21,517 bases of DNA from a virus: positions 1 to 21,517 of IMG/VR virus record IMGVR_UViG_3300036985_000848. One strand, given 5' to 3'. Each line of letters opens with the position of its first letter. The first letter of the stretch is position 1. This document shows, in pieces, positions 18,957 to 21,517 of the stretch. A program made the position numbers and the translations under genes. The notes under the pieces were generated by a model, which did not search any database, was not told where the DNA came from, and worked only from the letters and a program-made list of their open reading frames with translations.

Positions 18957-21517
18957 CGTAAGAATTCAATTAGCAACAGGTTATTTAGATGTTAAAGAAG
19001 ATACTGCTTTTCCTTTAAACTTTGGAGTAGCAGATATTCGTGATGTAAGCAAAAGAGCAGGAGCATTCTCTAAGACCATCACACTTGTAGGAACTAAGAA
19101 TAACCACGATTTATTAAACCATTACTACGATGTAAATATAGTTGCAGGTACATTCGACATAAATGCTTTGACTAAATGTACGGTTGTTCAAAATGGTATT
19201 CCTATTCTTGCAGATGCCTTTGTTCAGTTGTTGTCAGTCAATAAGATTCAGAAGGATTCTAGCTTTGAACAAGATATTGAATATTCGGTATTAATTAAAG
19301 ACCAAGCATCAACATTCTTTACTGACATAGATACAAAGGAACTAAAAGACATTGACTATTCAGATTTAAACCACGCAATCAATTCAGCTAACATCTATTC
19401 TTCATTTACTCACGATGTAACGGATGGATATAAATATGGCTTAACTTGGATGACTGGCAACTTGTATAATCTTTCTGATTTTAGACCTGCTATATATGCT
19501 AAGGTTTATTTCGATAGAATCTTTCAGAATGCAGGATATAACTATTCTTGGTCTTCATTAACTGCGTGTGGATTTGACAAACTTATTATTCCTTATAATG
19601 GTGATTTAGTAAAGATTGATTATTCTAATTATACAGTTGAAGCAACACACGCAGCTGATATTGTAAGTATAGTTCAAACACCATATACTGCAGGTTTCAC
19701 AGAGCAGTTAACTTCATTTACTGAAGTAGTAGATACTCAAAGTTTATTTGATCCTGCTACTGGAGTTTACACTTGTGCTTTTCCATTATCAGGAGGAGAA
19801 TGTGTTAATATAAATATTGACATAGTAGGAGATGTTCAGCTTGTGAATGCTACTGCAGGAGATTTGCGTTTATTAAACACTTTCTTTTCATATACATCAC
19901 TTCCTAAACAAACATATTATTTAGATATAAAAGTATTCAGAAGTGCATTCGCTGCTTTTCCTATAAGTACCTATTCTATACCTTACGACATTATGACTGA
20001 TGGTATAAATTCTGCTCCATTTGCAAGTGGTACAACAACTCTATTCAGTTTAAATAATAGTTATACTATTCCAGTTAGCAATGTATTAGCAGGGGGGCAA
20101 TTAACTTTTGAAATAGGATTAAGAGTAGTCAACTCTAATACTTCTTTACATTGGGTAGATGCTTCAGTAGTAGATGCTATAATGACACCTCAACTCAACT
20201 ATACATCTTTAAAATTAAGTGCTAATATTTCATCGAATACTTTGTCTGTAGGAACTCTTTTGAATATGAATCAGTTTGTTCCTGATAAGATTAAGCAGAA
20301 AGATTTTGTTAAGTCAATATTTCAGATGTTCAATCTGTATGTTGAGATAGACAAGAATAACGCAAATACACTTATACTAAAAACTAGAGATGACTTCTAT
20401 GATAGTGGTATAGAGAAAGATTGGACTTATAAACTAGCAAAAGACAAAGAGCAGGTTTTAAACTTCTTGCCTGAACTATCTTCTAAGAAACTTATACTTA
20501 CATATAAACAAGACAAGGATACACCTAACGTCACTTACTACGATACTACAAGAGAAATATACGGACAAGTGGAATACGTCTTTGAAAACGAGTATGTAAA
20601 AGGAATAGACACGAAAGAATTAATCTTCTCACCTTCACCGATTGGTCAAACTATCTTTGGTGCTTATGTTCCAATAGTAGCAGGTAGTTCACCTAAAACA
20701 AATCTTCGTATATTATACGATGGTGGAATGAAGTCTTGCAGTCAATATACGATTATAGATTCAGGTTCTGCAGGTTTGTATGGTATCTTAGAATATCCTT
20801 TACTTCATCACTATGACGATGCATTGAATCCAACGTTAGATATTAATTTCGCTTTGTGTGATTTTATGTATTATGATAACTACACACCGACAGATAACAA
20901 TCTTTATAATTCATACTGGAGACGTACAATAAGCCAAATCAATACTGGCAAGATGTTGATAGCTTACTTCAATTTAAAAGAAGATGACATTCAGAAGTTA
21001 AAGCTAAATGACAAGATTAGAATAGATAATTCTTGGTGGTCCATAAACAAGATTATAGACTACGATGCTAATAATAAACAGTTAACTAAAGTTGAACTAT
21101 TATCTACAGATAGTGAGATAGATTTCGCTCCATTTAAAACGAAGAAACCAATTAAGCCACACGGTGGATTTGCTGCAGTTTACACAGAAGTAAATAAAAT
21201 AATCACAGACAATAGCAATCTTGTAGGAATAGGAGCAGATGTAATTATTAAAGGCAAGAATAACATAGTAATGCCTAACGTTAAAGCAGTTATTGAAGGA
21301 GATGGATTTGTCGTAAGTGAGAACGGAATATACAAAGGTACGAATGGAGTAAATGTAAATGGCGAGAATTATGCAAATGCTGATTTAACTTTTACAGATG
21401 ACAGAAATCATTCTACAAATGGATTTGATTTAATAGAATCTACAGATGGTGGTAGTTTACTACAATCGTTTAGAAAAATGACACCTACTAATTCTGAATA
21501 TGGATTTGAAGGATACA
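18949..21517 (+). CDS. large virion protein, tail/baseplate or fibre candidate (3' truncated)
   Basis: ATG 18949 overlaps the preceding stop and the frame stays open for more than 850 residues to the window end. The N-terminus (MYNVRIQLATGYLDVKED, FPLNFGVADIRD, SKRAGAFSKTITLVGTKNN) and the following beta-rich body match structural proteins of Bacteroidetes phages that follow the gene above. At about residues 740-800 the pattern becomes glycine/asparagine-rich (I-K-G-K-N-N-I, V-I-E-G-D-G-F), suggesting a beta-helix or fibre-like section. The role is inferred from context; tail tip or baseplate wedge is the best guess. No hydrolase motif is visible. Confidence 0.55.
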   Translation, partial: MYNVRIQLATGYLDVKEDTAFPLNFGVADIRDVSKRAGAFSKTITLVGTKNNHDLLNHYYDVNIVAGTFDINALTKCTVVQNGIPILADAFVQLLSVNKIQKDSSFEQDIEYSVLIKDQASTFFTDIDTKELKDIDYSDLNHAINSANIYSSFTHDVTDGYKYGLTWMTGNLYNLSDFRPAIYAKVYFDRIFQNAGYNYSWSSLTACGFDKLIIPYNGDLVKIDYSNYTVEATHAADIVSIVQTPYTAGFTEQLTSFTEVVDTQSLFDPATGVYTCAFPLSGGECVNINIDIVGDVQLVNATAGDLRLLNTFFSYTSLPKQTYYLDIKVFRSAFAAFPISTYSIPYDIMTDGINSAPFASGTTTLFSLNNSYTIPVSNVLAGGQLTFEIGLRVVNSNTSLHWVDASVVDAIMTPQLNYTSLKLSANISSNTLSVGTLLNMNQFVPDKIKQKDFVKSIFQMFNLYVEIDKNNANTLILKTRDDFYDSGIEKDWTYKLAKDKEQVLNFLPELSSKKLILTYKQDKDTPNVTYYDTTREIYGQVEYVFENEYVKGIDTKELIFSPSPIGQTIFGAYVPIVAGSSPKTNLRILYDGGMKSCSQYTIIDSGSAGLYGILEYPLLHHYDDALNPTLDINFALCDFMYYDNYTPTDNNLYNSYWRRTISQINTGKMLIAYFNLKEDDIQKLKLNDKIRIDNSWWSINKIIDYDANNKQLTKVELLSTDSEIDFAPFKTKKPIKPHGGFAAVYTEVNKIITDNSNLVGIGADVIIKGKNNIVMPNVKAVIEGDGFVVSENGIYKGTNGVNVNGENYANADLTFTDDRNHSTNGFDLIESTDGGSLLQSFRKMTPTNSEYGFEGY

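Noticed and set aside
1-21517. tRNA genes, CRISPR arrays, insertion sequences or attachment sites
   Set aside because: No cloverleaf, regularly spaced repeat-spacer array, transposase or integrase was seen; the AACACGAAC copies are too short and irregular for CRISPR.
1-21517. Stop codon reassignment
   Set aside because: TAA, TGA and TAG each end well-supported genes, and the long genes contain no internal stops, so the standard bacterial code fits.

Overview
The window is a contiguous piece of a tailed double-stranded DNA phage (or prophage) of a Bacteroidetes host, most likely a flavobacterium. The DNA is strongly AT-rich. All convincing genes are on the + strand, densely packed with ATGA or TAATG overlaps. 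A-rich leaders replace Shine-Dalgarno sites, and several intergenic gaps hold the Bacteroidetes -7 element TAnnTTTG. TAA, TGA and TAG are all used as stops, so there is no sign of a recoded genetic code. No integrase, recognisable repressor, tRNA or CRISPR array is present, so lifestyle cannot be decided from this window.

Layout. (1) 1-1974: end of an unidentified gene, the portal protein and a DUF6712-like connector candidate. (2) 1984-3594: a lysis cassette of two small membrane proteins (holin candidates), a lipoprotein with a C-terminal membrane anchor (unimolecular spanin candidate) and a glycan-cleaving endolysin candidate, closed by an intrinsic terminator. (3) 3659-4693: a calcineurin-like metallophosphoesterase. 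(4) 4694-5017: a 324-base non-coding control region with a terminator, direct repeats, palindromes and the best promoter in the window, which has a 14-base perfect palindrome in its spacer. (5) 5018-8741: an early operon of small unknown proteins, a stand-alone DnaA domain IV-like protein, an ERF annealing protein, a YqaJ-type exonuclease, a ribbon-helix-helix protein and an SSB-like protein, ending in a terminator identical in sequence to the one at 4742. (6) 8774-13016: small conserved phage proteins, a promoter followed by a strongly structured RNA leader (9402-9484), a replisome-organiser-like protein with a 12-base tandem repeat, a DnaB/Twinkle-like helicase, a DNA cytosine-C5 methyltransferase and NinG. 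(7) 13013-15474: tiny membrane proteins, a DUF3310-like protein and a sigma-like regulator candidate. (8) 15488-21517: small terminase, a PD-(D/E)XK nuclease-like gene, large terminase, and two large virion proteins, the last running off the window.

How it fits together. ERF, YqaJ exonuclease, the SSB-like protein and NinG form a phage recombination module. The DnaA-like protein, organiser and helicase form a replication module that lacks a visible primase or polymerase and probably borrows the host's. The methyltransferase could protect phage DNA from restriction. The sigma-like protein just before the terminase genes is well placed to switch on late packaging, virion and lysis genes. Read as a circle, the order is terminase, tail-type proteins, (unseen part), portal, connector, lysis, early, replication, late switch.

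The most unusual signals are the kissing-loop or pseudoknot RNA at 9402-9484, a nine-base motif (AACACGAAC) repeated seven times on one strand between 11.1 and 17.5 kb in all reading frames and in gaps, the repeat-rich control region at 4742-4987, and the nuclease gene wedged between the two terminase genes.
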